Shown here in pieces: positions 51,118-63,200 of a DNA stretch of 64,000 bases. The DNA comes from Mortierella sp. BCC40632 (taxonomy: Eukaryota; Mortierellomycota; Mortierellomycetes; Mortierellales; Mortierellaceae), in assembly GCA_011634665.1 (NCBI GenBank), contig WAEK01000017.1, positions 859,501 to 923,500 on the forward strand. Direction: 5' to 3'. The notes beneath the pieces were generated by a model that saw only the letters and a list, made by a program, of their open reading frames with translations, made no database searches and was not told the origin of the DNA. A program made the translations under genes and the position numbers. The number at the start of each line of letters is the position of its first letter. Position 1 is the first letter of the stretch.

Positions 51118-53004
51118 GCACCAGCAGCAACAACAACAAAGCAAAAAGTACCGGCCGGTTTTTTTTTTTCTTATTTTCGCGGCAACCCGCCCTGGCCTCC
51201 CCCTCCCCTTGTACACGCGATTGATTCATGGCGAGTCAATGTCACACGAGGATGAGCATATGACACACGCACACGCCCCGACAAACAGACAAACAGCCAA
51301 CACAGACGCATATCACACACGGGAACCTTCGTTTGTCCGACTGGGCCATGGCTCTCTCTCTCTCTCTCTTCTCTCGAGGGTCGATGTATGTGGACCACAA
51401 CGGAAAAGGGGAGCAACGGACCATGCTCCTTGTTCTATCGTCGTACACATCGCACACACCATGCTTCCTCTTTTCTTTTTTGCATTTTTGGGGGGGAAAT
51501 GAGAGAAGAGAGAGGCGCCCAGACCATGCCACAATCTCCCCAATGCATACACACATACAGAGTGGATTGGAGAGAGAGACTATGTTCCTCCTCCTCATGC
51601 ACCGCGACCTTTCGCTTCCCTCGGGAAACACGTGCCCCGTCTCCCCAACTAGCCATCACATCAGTACCCAGCCCATGCCCCCTTGCTGAATGACCAGACT
51701 TGCTAACTCCCTTGTCCTTGTCCCCTGCTCTATTCCACTCAATAATAGGCCTGCCTCCCTACCCTTTCTCTCTATCTCTTGACCTCCCTCCTTCATATAC
51801 GACATAGCCAAGAATATCCAACTCTTACTCTCGCGCGCGCCCAGCTTAGATGCATCGGCACCTCCATTTCACAAACGCCTGCAAACTCACCTCTCTCTCT
51901 CTCTCTCCATCTTTTCTTCAAACAACAACAACAAAAAAAAGCTGTTTTCATTCAAAAAAAAAAAAAAAAAAAAAAAAATGCTTCTCTTTCTCTTTTTTCT
52001 TTTTCTCTCTTGTCTACTACATAATAACTAGGAATAATTTCTAATAAACACATTTTGCTAATGAACGTTCCTGACCCTCTCTTCTTTTACTTGGGCCCCT
52101 GTTGGTCCCGGCGATTTTGAAGTCTTTATTTCGCGTCCGTGCAACGAATTGAACTGAACCAAAGGGTAAAATCTCTCTCTTTCTTTCTTTCCTCAATGAA
52201 ATCCTCCTCTTTTCAGTCCTAGACATTTCATGACTAAGATAACTCCCCGGCAGACGCTAACGGCTCTCCTCTTTTGGCATACATACAAAAATATACGGAG
52301 GGACAAAAGTCATTGAAACTCGGTGTAAAAAAGCCTGGTGGGTTTGGTCATTGGTTCAATCCTCCAAAATACGCGGAGGTTTCCCTCTCTCTCTCTCTTC
52401 CTCCTAAAGAGCGGCTGTCGTGGATGAACACCTCAGAGGAGAGGTTGAGAGGAGGAGGAAGGGGGGAAGAAAGAAGCACTCGCTTTTTGGATTAAACAGG
52501 CCGTTCATCATTGGTGCTCTTTGTTATCTTGCTTGAAGCTGTGCCAACAAACTGTTCAGAAGGCTTTATTGTTATTATTATTTGTTTTGATAGGGCTTGC
52601 CTGCTTGCTGCTCAGCTCGCATCGCATTTACTGACTAGGTATCCACTACGGTTACTGCATCAGTAGATTGCGGTTTTCCTACTTTTTTTTTTTTTTTTTT
52701 TTTCCAGATCCTGTACTTGGTCTGGCCCCCATTCCTCCTCCCCTTCCTCCTTTGAGGAACGCTCAGTAGAGAGAGAGAGAAAGAGAGAAAGAGAGCTCCG
52801 TCTCAGTTATGCAAGTCGGACAACAGAGCAATAGCTTGAACAAGTGGCGGAATGGACATTTGGTGGGATGGAGAGAGCGCAAAGTATTCAGCCCACGACA
52901 ACAACAGCAATGACAATCCTTATCCTTCCCCCCGACAGACTGTTGGGATAAACTTTTGAGCGGACCTCATTTTTGCTCCGAGCTATTGCGGATCTCCCAT
53001 TCCC

Positions 53005-53035
<31 letters not shown>

Positions 53036-54891
53036 CTCTCTCTCTATCTCTCTCGCTCGCTCACTCGCAAATAGGTTGATTGATTAAAATTTTCCTTCCT
53101 TTTGCCGAAACCGCATTTGTAGAAATGAGGAGCAGGAGAGAGGAGCAAGAAGAGGAACTGTCGCGGAACCAATTGTGACACTTCCTCTTCCTCCTTCATC
53201 TTCATCTTCTTCCTCTTCCTCCACATACAGTAGTACACAATGCTGCTGGGAGTGAAGCGGGGGAGAGTATGTAGATGATACGAGACAGACTTCATTGATC
53301 ATGCATTCGCTTTTTTTTTTTTTTTTTACCTCCATGTAATTATTTGCTTCCTACTTGCTTGTTGGGGAGGAGGAGGAGGAAGAAGAAGAAGGCGGATGGA
53401 GAAAGGGAAGAGGGGGGAGGGGGGCAACGGGGAAGTTCTTACAAAATCCTGTGTCACCCTAGTCTGCTCCCTGTTTACCATACCTTTTCTAAACACTATT
53501 GTCACTGTGTGTAGGCTCCAATCCTCGCGGTACCTTTTCGGCTCTTTTTTTTTTTTTCTTTCCTTTTCTTTTACTGCTGCTTCACATTCTAGTCATTGAA
53601 GTCTCGCTTCACTCCTCATGACACGCAATTGAGAAATACAAATGTCTCCGCCAAGTTTCTGAAAATGGCCACTTGCTGATGTTAGCGTGAGACCGGGTCA
53701 AGTAGTTCCACACCCAATTGACCATACCAAGAAAATACACAAAACCACTATGTGGCACAAAGTGAGGAAAGAAAAAAAAAACCCTCTGCCCCTTCATGTC
53801 CCCGAGCCATGATTGAGCTACGTGCGTGGGAGGTCATGACAAGGCTAGAGTAGATACCATGTTGGTAAACTAGAGTGGATAAAAAAAAAAAGCCCATATC
53901 CTCCATGTCCAACAATCGTAAAAAAACAAAACAAAAGGCCCTTCATCAGGTACGCCTTCCTTCCCTCGTGGCAAAAGTGAAGAGAATTGGCACGTGGAAG
54001 CGTGGAAATCTCTTCATCATATCCTGTGGTATTCCTTTCACCCCCACAGTGCCTAGTTGCCAGATCAGAGACAACTGAAAATCGAGGAATGCATGTTTAC
54101 ACCATCGAGGGAGAGAAGGGGAAAGAAAAAAAAACAAAAAAAAAACTCTCTTATGCGGTCTTGCTCTTTACATCTTTCTTTGAGCGTTGTGTCCTCCGCC
54201 GAGTTGGGAACTTTAAGGAAAACTGATGAAAGAGGGACGGTGGAGGCCATCAAAAACATCTTCTCTTTTCTGCGGTCTCAACAGAGAATTTGGCATTGTC
54301 CAACAGAAATTGAACCTCCCCTAGGCAATGTTCGAAATACAGTCTGTTGAAAGAACAATTTGTCCGATACTCAATTGCGGCGCGAACATTCGGTAGTCTC
54401 TTGGGTGCCTAAGGCGATGAAGTCTTGATAGATTTTGAGCCAATCGCAATGAGAAAGGTATCCACTACAGAGTCCAGAATCTTGAAGCTACTCATATGTG
54501 AATTCGGTACTATCAGAGAGCCCCAAGCCTTTGCTCCCTTATCCAGTATCCATCCTAGCCAAGCCGAGATTGGTGCTAACAGGCAGAGTGGTGCGGATTC
54601 AGGTCACATTCCGTAGGCCTTGCTCTGCTTTCTTGGGACGATTTTCAAGAAAAAAAAAATCAGACTTCAAGTTGAGCTTTTCCCCATTCCTCAAGAGACT
54701 CTTCTCGCTAATATTCAATGTTGATTCTAAAGAGCGTTTTCTAGGAGGCAACCAATGCTTCTGGAGGAGGGCACGGTTCACCTAGGACCTCTGTGTGGCT
54801 GACTGTGAGCGATTCCCCTTAATGTGCGAGGCGAGCTTTTTTAACAGGCGACGGAGGAGACCTTCGACCCTCCTTTCTATTCTCACTCAAG
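50842..54891. other. 4-kb gene-free region with simple repeats
   Basis: No gene recognised on either strand. It includes an ACA repeat at 51085-51117, A/T tracts (50932-50952, 51954-51978, 52684-52703), a CT/CTTT block at 53003-53053 and GGA-rich DNA near 53370-53430. ORFs are short and biased to repeat translations. The last 50 bp before 54892 is a pyrimidine-rich leader of the ribosomal protein gene. Confidence 0.5.
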
Positions 54892-56187
54892 ATGGTGCGT
54901 GACTGTGAACATCGCTTGCTCCCCCGTCTCGTTTTGGATATGTGAAAGGGAGGGAGGGCATAGGCATCCAAGAGAGCAGAGCAGCGGGACCCGGCTATCG
55001 ATCCATCGATCCATCGAACGCCAGCTTACTCGACTTTGCGGGAACAGCGTATCTGGATGATCGCGACCATGGCCATGGAGGAACTTTTTTTTCAACCAGG
55101 GTCCCTAGACAGGACTCTATATTTTTTTTTCCTCTTTTACCTGTTCATTGCAAAACTGCGACCTTTCATCAGCATGAAGCGGCGCAGTACACAATTCAGC
55201 CAGGAAGAGACGATGACGATGAGGAGACCACTCTTTTGCCGATCGCTTCTCCCTTTTCTCGACCTGTTTTTATATTTCTGGAGGCTGGAAGAAGAGAAAC
55301 TCTCCTGTCCATCAAGGAGGCTAGAAAGAGGCGTCGATGGAGCATCAAAGAGATGTCCAGGGAAATCTCAGCTATAGCCTTTTCGGGCAAAAGAGGCGAG
55401 TGAAGGTCATCAGCAAGGAGGCAACTTCATCCAGCAGAAGCAACTCGGACAGGCACCAGCAAAAGGATGATCACTTAACCAGTCGTGCGGGAAAAAAAGG
55501 ACAATGGCTAAAAAGGAGGAAGTGGCTCGTTCATTCGTCCCTAGCTGGAATATGGAACAGCGATTACGCCTTGCCCTTGTTCTTTTCTCCCTCTTCTTCC
55601 TTTCCACTGTTCAGGAACTCTACACAGAAACCAATTCCCAGCACACTCACCAAACAGTAAAGCTAGACTACGGAAAGACTCAATTATCGCTATCTCTCTT
55701 GAAAACCCATACTTTCAACCCTACGTAGGCTGACGAACACCACGATGATGCCGCCGCTCTCGATGCGCGCAAGAAGAGAACTTTCCGCAAGTTCTCTTAC
55801 CGCGGAATTGACCTCGACAAGCTCTTGGACCTCAGCTCTGAGCAGTTGATGGATCTCGTCAACGCTCGTCAGCGCAGACGCTTCCAGCGTGGTCTTAAGC
55901 GCAAGCCCATGGGTTTGATCAAGAAGCTCCGTCAGGCCAAGAAGGAGGCCGCCCCCATGGAGAAGCCTGCTGTTGTCAAGACTCACCTCCGTGACATGAT
56001 TGTCGTCCCTGAGATGATCGGTTCCGTCATTGGTATCTACAACGGCAAGACCTTCAACCAGGTTGAGATCAAGCCCGAGATGATTGGTCACTACCTTGGA
56101 GAGTTCTCGATCACCTACAAGCCCGTCAAGCACGGTCGCCCTGGTATCGGTGCTACCCACTCTTCCCGCTTCATTCCCCTCAAGTAA
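54892..56187 (+). CDS. RPS15: 40S ribosomal protein uS19 (RPS15)
   Basis: The main exon 55729-56187 encodes the whole uS19 protein except its first Met: [93 protein letters not shown], then [19 protein letters not shown] stop sits in frame directly before it at an AG acceptor (TACGTAG). The start is best supplied by the ATG at 54892, spliced through GTGCGT over an 834-bp intron, giving 153 aa against about 145 in other eukaryotes. An exon consisting of ATG alone is common in ribosomal protein genes. The protein sits in the 40S head near the decoding site and joins late 40S maturation. The long first intron is the least certain part. Confidence 0.92.
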
Positions 56188-56553
56188 AAAACAAAAGGAA
56201 AAAAAAAAAAGGAAAAGTCATCTTCGCCATTCATTTTTTTTGGGACCGACAGCCTCTATTCAGGAAAAAAACAAAAAGGGAAACTATACGGGCGCAGCAG
56301 CAGCAGCACATACAACCCTCTTGTCTGGAGAAGGAACGAGTGTCTCTGGATCTTTACTTGGAAATAAAACACGACATCAAAAACCCAAATCGCGTTGTCC
56401 TTTTGGCCCCTTCTCCAGCCTTCAATCTCTGGATTTCTTTTTTTTTTTTTTTTTTTTTTTGAAAACGAGACAAGAAGGTGTGAATGTGCGGAGCAAATTT
56501 TGGATTGTTGCTGAATTCGAATGCTGCACCTTTGTTACTTTATTATTTTATTT
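56188..56553. other. 3' region of RPS15
   Basis: A-rich then T tract (56439-56460). AAATAAAACAC near 56361 may be the polyadenylation signal. No gene. Confidence 0.5.
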
Positions 56554-56867
56554 TAACAACAAGCCCCGTTTAGGGGTTTTATTCGTCAGCGCGCGTTTGT
56601 CCCACGTTTTTGCAGACGTGGCCATCTAGTTCTCAATCTATCTACAAAAAGGGAAAGAGGCACTGAGAAGGTTCTTTTTCTTTTACAAAAAAAAAAAGAG
56701 AGAGAGAGATAGAAAGAGGAAGTCAAGCTGCCATTATATGCGTATATTCCTTTTTCTCTCTCCTCAATTCTATCGTAAATTAGATGTCTTGAGAACTAGA
56801 TGCCTACGTCTGCAGAACTTAGGACAGGTGCGCGCCGATGAATAAAACCCTCGAATGGGAAACTTGT
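56554..56867. mobile_element. two inverted LINE 3' ends (composite remnant)
   Basis: At 56554-56635 the minus strand carries the same 3' terminus as the LINE at 4549 (GCCCCGTTTAGGGGTTTTAT, GCGCGC, then CAGACGTGGCCATCTAG as read on +), followed outward by A-rich sequence. At 56790-56867 the + strand carries another copy (CTAGATGCCTACGTCTGCAG ... GATGAATAAAACCC) ending in an A10 tail. The two tails point outward, so the pair looks like a 314-bp element with terminal inverted repeats, but the A tails indicate two retrotransposed ends. Confidence 0.65.
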
Positions 56868-57041
56868 AAAAAAAAAATCGTGTTCAAGGCGGTAGATCCA
56901 ATTTCAGGCGATGAAGGTGCTTGACCCATGCCTAGCAGGACCATGGATGGACGTTCGCTGATGAGCAAACACAGCTCTTTTGCAAGAAGAGGAAAAAAAG
57001 AACGGGATCCGGATGTTACCATCCAGATCCCATTGTGGAGA

Positions 57042-57066
57042 TGCGGCTTGTGTGGATTGAACACAC

Positions 57067-57107
<41 letters not shown>

Positions 57108-57114
57108 AAGCCGC
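57042..57114 (-). tRNA. tRNA-Phe (GAA)
   Basis: A 73-nt cloverleaf on the minus strand: acceptor GCGGCTT with AAGCCGC, discriminator A, anticodon loop CTGAAGATC giving GAA, T loop GTTCAATCC. No intron. Confidence 0.97.
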
Positions 57115-57267
57115 TTCCGATGATTTGGAGCCAGATCTGGGGCATCGTAGCAGACCAGGGTCATGATCGGAAGAATTAGTCCATGGAAATAACGTAAAAT
57201 GAGGAAATAACTTAAATTATAGTATTCTGAAACATTAAGGTACCAGAATAACTAAATCCAAGATCTT

Positions 57268-57350
57268 GGAGAGATGGCCGAGTTGGTCTAAGGCGCCACG
57301 TTAAGGCCGTGGTCTATTCGTAGGCGTGGGTTCGAATCCCACTCTCTTCA
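57268..57350 (+). tRNA. tRNA-Leu (AAG)
   Basis: An 83-nt class II tRNA. The acceptor GGAGAGA pairs with TCTCTTC, discriminator A. The anticodon stem CCACG/CGTGG encloses loop TTAAGGC, with U33 and anticodon AAG. The long variable arm is followed by GGGTTCGAATCCC. No intron. Confidence 0.95.
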
Positions 57351-57493
57351 CTATTTTTGCTCTCTTGGGAGCTTTTCGTTTTACTCAGCCTTGTCACCAT
57401 GGTTGCCAGCTTCTCGCTCTCTCCCCGTCATCATTCCATTTTGGACTTGGCGATGGAGAAAGCTGTTTTACTGAGAGGCGCAGAAAGGCTGCC

Positions 57494-57530
<37 letters not shown>

Positions 57531-57785
57531 GCGACTCGTGTGAGTGATCTCCAATGACAGGAGCCACAGGGCAAGTTGTTGTGGCTGTAGTGTTCTCTGA
57601 ACTCTCTAGGAAGGTGGAGAATCCGAGGAAACAGTGCCAAGAATAGGCGGGGAGCATTGCTCCCGAGCAAGAGAGGAAGGACAAAGAGGCTCAGTTGAGA
57701 GAGTAGTCGATCGGCGATTAAGACTGTAGTAGACAGAAAGGGCAGGGGGGGGGGATACTTTACTGTGTCGGTGGATTTTTTTTTG

Positions 57786-57817
<32 letters not shown>

Positions 57818-58210
57818 AAGTGTGTGTGAGTGAGTGAGTGAGTGAGTGAGTGGGCGTTGTGGCAAAGTGTGCCTGTGTATGTGTTGGTCTGGTTCCTTGG
57901 AGTGTATTTTTGGGCCATTCGGCTTCATTCGACCGACTCTTTCTTTCTTTCTTTCTCTCCATTCGATCTCTCTCTCCTTCATTCTCTCTTTCCTTTACCC
58001 TTTTTCTCACACATACGCACACACGCTTTCTCTCTCTCTCGGCTCGTTTCCAGTGAGACTTTGACTCCTGCCTCTCCTTCTCACCCCATTGTGGATGGTT
58101 CAGGACAACAGCAGCGACAACAACATCTCTTCACCCAAGGCCCACCGTCGTCCTGTCAACCTCTCGCCTCATCCTCTGCTCCACTTAGCCATCCTTCCAA
58201 AGCAAAGGAC
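57351..58210. other. 5' region of the membrane protein gene
   Basis: T tract of more than 30 at 57498-57529, GA repeat at 57790-57819 and GTGA repeats at 57825-57851. The frame of the following gene is open upstream to 57842 but has no ATG there before 58211. Confidence 0.5.
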
Positions 58211-59869
58211 ATGAACATGGCTCATTCCTCCATGCCACATCAACAGTCATTCGACCATCGTTACACATCCTCCCCCTCAGGGGCTGCTCCACCCTTCTCA
58301 GGCGACCACGACGACGACAATAGCGATAACGCGCCAATCCCCTTAGACCCCATCAGTTCGACTCGTTCCTTTCAACACCACTATCAATCCTCGCCACCAA
58401 CTCGCTCCACAGCCACAATGATCACCTCACCCACTCGACCCCTTGTTCTTCAGACCCTGACAACTCTCTCGACCATTGTCTTTACGGTGTTGCCTGTCGT
58501 CATCAAGGCTGGTCCCAATCCAAGCTGGGGTCGTTGGTATTCTTGGAAGGATGCTGTTCGATTTATCGAGCCGTTCTGCAGCGGTCTTTTTCATTATTGG
58601 TTTTTTTACTCTTCGGATCTGATGCAGCGTTGGCCCGAAGCAGTTGCAGCCGCTGCCACAACAGGAACAAGAGGAAGAGGTGCATATCATCGGACCGTCG
58701 GCGTTGACATGACTGATCCCAAGTCCAACTCATATGACCACAACCAGGATAGCCATGATGGTGGCGAAGGTCCAATGCATGTTCCAGACGGCTACATTCC
58801 ACAGGATCGCTCCACAGCCACAGCCTCGGACGGTCCACGATCGTTTCAGGACACACTTTGGTTCCGGACCTTGCTTTCGGCCGTGTTTACGTTCTTTTTG
58901 ATTCTGTATGCGACAGGGGCCAGTATTCATACTGCAGCGGCCTTGTTCAAGGGTACGATCGAGTTCTTTTTGGAGGACCATTCACGAGGAATTGGTCTCT
59001 CGACTCATCCCTTGACAGCAGGGTCGGGCGACTTGTCGATGGTCTTGGCACAACAACTCAAGGAAGGATATTTGTTGATGCAGGACGAATGGGAGCACTT
59101 GATCTCACACTACATGTATGCGTTCGGCGCACTTGGCATGTCCTGGTGTGAGATGATTGCCTTTTCGGGACAGACCTTGCCCCCTGGAGTAACGCTGGCC
59201 AATGTGGGTCAATATCTGGTCCGGTATCCCGGAGCGACGGCAACGACGATGATGGAGATGGATGAGCAACGTACAGTGAAGAAAAGCCATAACAGTTGGC
59301 CATTGGTGATCCTTTGGGTTGTTGCTGGTGTTCTTTATGGAGGCATTGTTGCAGGTAACGTTGATTGTTGTCAAACAAAGGAAAGGAGGAAAGAGGAGGA
59401 GGAGGAAGGAGGGGGGGGAACCTTCCTGTACTCTCCCTGCCTCCGTCGTTTTTTCCGTCTTGCCTGTTTGATCCACTACAGCCCAGTTTTTCTAACTCCC
59501 TTTTTTTTTTTTTTTTTTTTATTTATTTTGGACTTGGATGCCCCGACACCTACCCACTCAAACAACTACGCCTCTTCCTACCAACAAACACACACACACA
59601 CATTTACACATACAATAGGCGTCGCCTGTCAATACCCCAAAGGCCTCTATGTCGGACTTGTGTATGTGCCGCTGCTGTTGGTGATTGTCGGAGGTTATCT
59701 CTTTTACAAGCGAGGACTGTTCACGTTGGGACGATTCTATATCCTACAAACCTATTTCATTGGTGCTATCGTGGCGTTGGTAGCCATCATCGTGTATATG
59801 GCCAAGAATCATTTCGATATGTTGACCAGTAATGACAAGTCCAAGATTGGTTCCTACAGTCGTCCTTGA
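58211..59869 (+). CDS. multi-pass membrane protein of unknown function
   Basis: Two exons, 58211-59354 and 59619-59869, join (GTAACG...TAG) to 464 aa. The ATG at 58211 (MNMAHSSMPHQQ) is the first in frame. About 75 Ser/Pro/Asp-rich residues come first. Likely membrane helices follow: VLQTLTTLSTIVFTVLPVVI, an aromatic FCSGLFHYWFFYSSDL region, LLSAVFTFFLILYATGASIH, SWPLVILWVVAGVLYGGIVA, then in exon 2 GLVYVPLLLVIVGGYLF and YFIGAIVALVAIIVYM. Large hydrophilic loops are poorly conserved in look. I do not recognise the family. The intron carries a T tract and CA repeats. It converges on the trehalose gene. Confidence 0.75.
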   Translation: MNMAHSSMPHQQSFDHRYTSSPSGAAPPFSGDHDDDNSDNAPIPLDPISSTRSFQHHYQSSPPTRSTATMITSPTRPLVLQTLTTLSTIVFTVLPVVIKAGPNPSWGRWYSWKDAVRFIEPFCSGLFHYWFFYSSDLMQRWPEAVAAAATTGTRGRGAYHRTVGVDMTDPKSNSYDHNQDSHDGGEGPMHVPDGYIPQDRSTATASDGPRSFQDTLWFRTLLSAVFTFFLILYATGASIHTAAALFKGTIEFFLEDHSRGIGLSTHPLTAGSGDLSMVLAQQLKEGYLLMQDEWEHLISHYMYAFGALGMSWCEMIAFSGQTLPPGVTLANVGQYLVRYPGATATTMMEMDEQRTVKKSHNSWPLVILWVVAGVLYGGIVAGNVDCCQTKERRKEEEEEGGGGTFLYSPCLRRFFRLACLIHYSPVFLTPFFFFFFLFILDLDAPTPTHSNNYASSYQQTHTHTFTHTIGVACQYPKGLYVGLVYVPLLLVIVGGYLFYKRGLFTLGRFYILQTYFIGAIVALVAIIVYMAKNHFDMLTSNDKSKIGSYSRP

Positions 59870-60234
59870 GCATAAAAAAAAGTAAAGAAAGATAGAATCG
59901 GTTCTTTTGGTAGGATGCATCAACTGCGGATCAAAATATAAAGCAGATACCCCCTCCCTTTTCTTGGTTCTTCTTGACAATCGATCCCATGTGAGAACAA
60001 AAAAGAGAAAGAAAAAATGTGTGTGCATGCATTGTGTGAGCAGGTAAAGCCTGTTGGCGAAAAGAAAGAGAGAGGTCAGTTTTTGCTGCAGTTATGTTTA
60101 ATCGCAATAGTCATTATCTTTTTGTTGTTTGATTCTACTCTGTAAAAAAAAATATAATAAAAAAAGAAAGTGAAAGAGTGGATATGTGAAAAGTGAGAGT
60201 GGGGAAAAAGAGAGAGAAAAGGAATACAGTGTGC
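59870..60234. other. convergent spacer
   Basis: Shared 3' region of the membrane protein and trehalose genes. A-rich, no gene. Confidence 0.5.
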
Positions 60235-63200
60235 TTAACACTTGGCCATGTCCTCCAGCAATGACTCGACTTCAGGTACATCCGCAAGATAAAACTTGGC
60301 CTCGGTTTGCTTGTGTCCAACCGTACAAGTAATCACATCCTGGACGTCCGGTCCCACGATACTCTCATTTCCAAGACATGAGAACACGGCCTCATCTGTC
60401 TTGCCATCACCTACACAAAGAATAAAATCTACTGGTCCAACATCTGCCTGAATATCCTTGAGGATCGCCTTGACACTTGTCGACTTGTCAATGCTGCTTG
60501 GACGAAGCTCCAACGTCTTGTTGCCCAAGATAATCGACAATGCCATGTGAGCCAACAATTTTTCGAGATTCACCTGCAACTCGGTCGCTTGCCATGTTCC
60601 AAATTCGGGGTCGGCCTCACGGTAGTGCCATGTCATGTTGATTTCCTTTTCCTCAATAAAGCTTCCAGGAGTTCGGTCCGTGTAATGCTTGAACAATGGT
60701 CGGATCGTCTCTCGCCAGCTGGCATCGACCTGGTCCACAGAGCGGTACCAACCATTGCCCGCATCCTTGACCAATTTGGCAGGTTCCTGAGCGTTCGATG
60801 TAGGCATCTCAGATCGGATCTGTTTCATAGCCTTGGCCACCCCAGCAGGGTGTTTGTAGAAACATCCATGCTCTGCCGAGAGACCGACGCCACACTCTCC
60901 AAACCAAGAGTCAAGATGCTTCCGGTCACGACCCGAGAGGATATATACAAATGTGTTGGGCTGGGCTGCCAGGGCCTGGAGGTTGTGAATGATATGGCTT
61001 GCGGGATTAGCTGAAAAAATGGATCGTTGTAGGCGTATTTGTTTTCATTGTTTGTTGTGATCATGGACAGTAGAAAGAATCAGGCCGATTCGTGTCAGTC
61101 AGGCTGTTGCTTCTTTTCGAGGGACACAAACTCCATTTCTTCCAAATTGGAACAGATTGCTTTTTTTTTCTTTTTTTTCTATTTCGGTCTTACCAAATTC
61201 AGGCAATTTGTGAGTGGCGGTCAAGGTGCCATCATAATCGAAAAAGTAGACTTTGTTCTTGGTCGATTGGTTATGAGCCTGGAGCACTCGTTGAATAGTC
61301 AACTTGGGGAGCGCCATGCGATGATCAAATTCTTCGGAGACTCGCTTTTTTTGTGGAGACAAGAGATGGAGACGGGCAGAATGGCGAATGGGGGGGTCAA
61401 GAGTCAATCAATTGCTCGTCAGGGAGGAAAGTCGACTATAGGATATATATATAGAAAAAAAAAAAAAACAAGACCAGTAGACTCTCCTATCCCCTCTTTC
61501 TCCAAGAATTTGTTCATGCACTTACTCGCAATTCACTGACAAAGCTCAGACCCCAGTAGGCAGCCGTGTATTTGGTCACATATCTGAAAAGCTTTTGGTG
61601 GTTGCTCTTGCGAGTCTCCTCAGGCATGGTGACGGCTTCATAGATGGCCTCAGCGAGCTCACCAGTGTTCCATGGATTGACAATAATAGATCCTATTGAT
61701 ATTGCGGTGTAAGAGTAACAAAGAAGAGACAGATCATCCACAACATTAGCCTTCCTTTTCGAGATGGGTTGTTCCCTTGTGTGATCTTGTTCAGTATGCA
61801 AATACAGTCAGTATTAAGATAAGATAAGATAGAAGTGAAACTTACCATTCAAACTTTGAGCAGCTCCAGCAAACTCACTCAGAATCATGACGCCATGGTT
61901 TTCTTGCTGACAACAAATATACTCATAACTGACCAAGTTCATGCCGTCACGGGTACTGGAGATGAGGCAAACATCCGAGACTGCATACAACGCAACCAAC
62001 TCTTCAAAGTTGACGGACTTGTGCAAGAAATGGATCGGTTGGAATTCAATCGTGCCATACATGCCATTGATTCTTCCTACAAGCTCATTGACCACTGCTC
62101 GCAAGTTTTGGTATTCTTCCACGTCCTGACGGGATGGAACTGCGACTTGGACAAGCACAACCTTACCAATCCATTCCGGATGTTCCGACAAAAAGACTTC
62201 GAGTGCATGTAACTTTTGAGGAACTCCCTTGATGTAATCAAGACGGTCCACACCCACAATCAACTTGACTCCCTTGAACTTTTCACGGAGGGATTGGATT
62301 CGGTTGATGACTGCTGGTTGCTTGAGACCCTCAGCAAACTTCTCGGGATCGATACCGATAGGGAAAGTACCGACATGGGCATAGCGACCTTCAAAGTCGA
62401 CGCCATTGGGCATGGTCGATAAGCCGAGGATACGGGTACAGGAGGAGAGGAAGTGTCGCGCATAGTCGTAGGTGTGGAAACCGATCAAGTCCGAATTTAG
62501 GACGCCCAACAATATTTCCTTACGCACAGGCAAGATTCTAATAAAATACGTATTGATGTTTGGTATGCGAAAGAGTGAGAGAGAGAAAGATAGAGAGGGG
62601 AAAAAAAATTGCAATTGACGTCATGAGTCAACACATGCATTCGAGCAAACACGAAAGGGGTGAGAGGGGTGAGAGAAAGTGCTTATCGACTACACATGTC
62701 ACTCGTGCGGGCTAGAGTGCACTCTAGTGGTGATATTGGTTTGCGACAACCCGAGTTAATGTGTGTGTGCACTGGGCACTCTCTCTTTCTCTCTTTTTAC
62801 TCTACCCCCGCAAATTCTTATGGGGTGTGAGTGTGTGTGTGTGTGTGTATTGTGTCTGGGCGAAAGAGAGAGCCGCTGACGTTCGTGTGTTTGGGATGCA
62901 TGGCTCATGCATTAATGATCCTGCTAAGACGATAAGCGCTTATCGCGGAGAAGAGAAAGAGAGAGGGAATTTTTATAATCCCTGTCATACCTGTAGACTT
63001 CACTACTTGGGAAAGGTGTGTGCAAAAAGAAGCCGATCTTGATGTTCTTGGCTGGCTCCTGGCTCCCGCGCTGAGCATTGACATGTTCCCGCAAGAGTCT
63101 GGGGAGGAGCATCAGGTGATAATCCTGAACCCAGACCAGATCACCGTCGCGCACAATCTCGGTGATTGCCTTTGCAAAGAGATTGTTAGCCTGCTGATAC

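Noticed and set aside
56554..56867. Simple DNA-transposon MITE reading of the inverted ends
   Set aside because: Outward A tails and the match to the 3' end of a LINE at 4549 fit retrotransposed ends better. No target duplication was seen around the pair.
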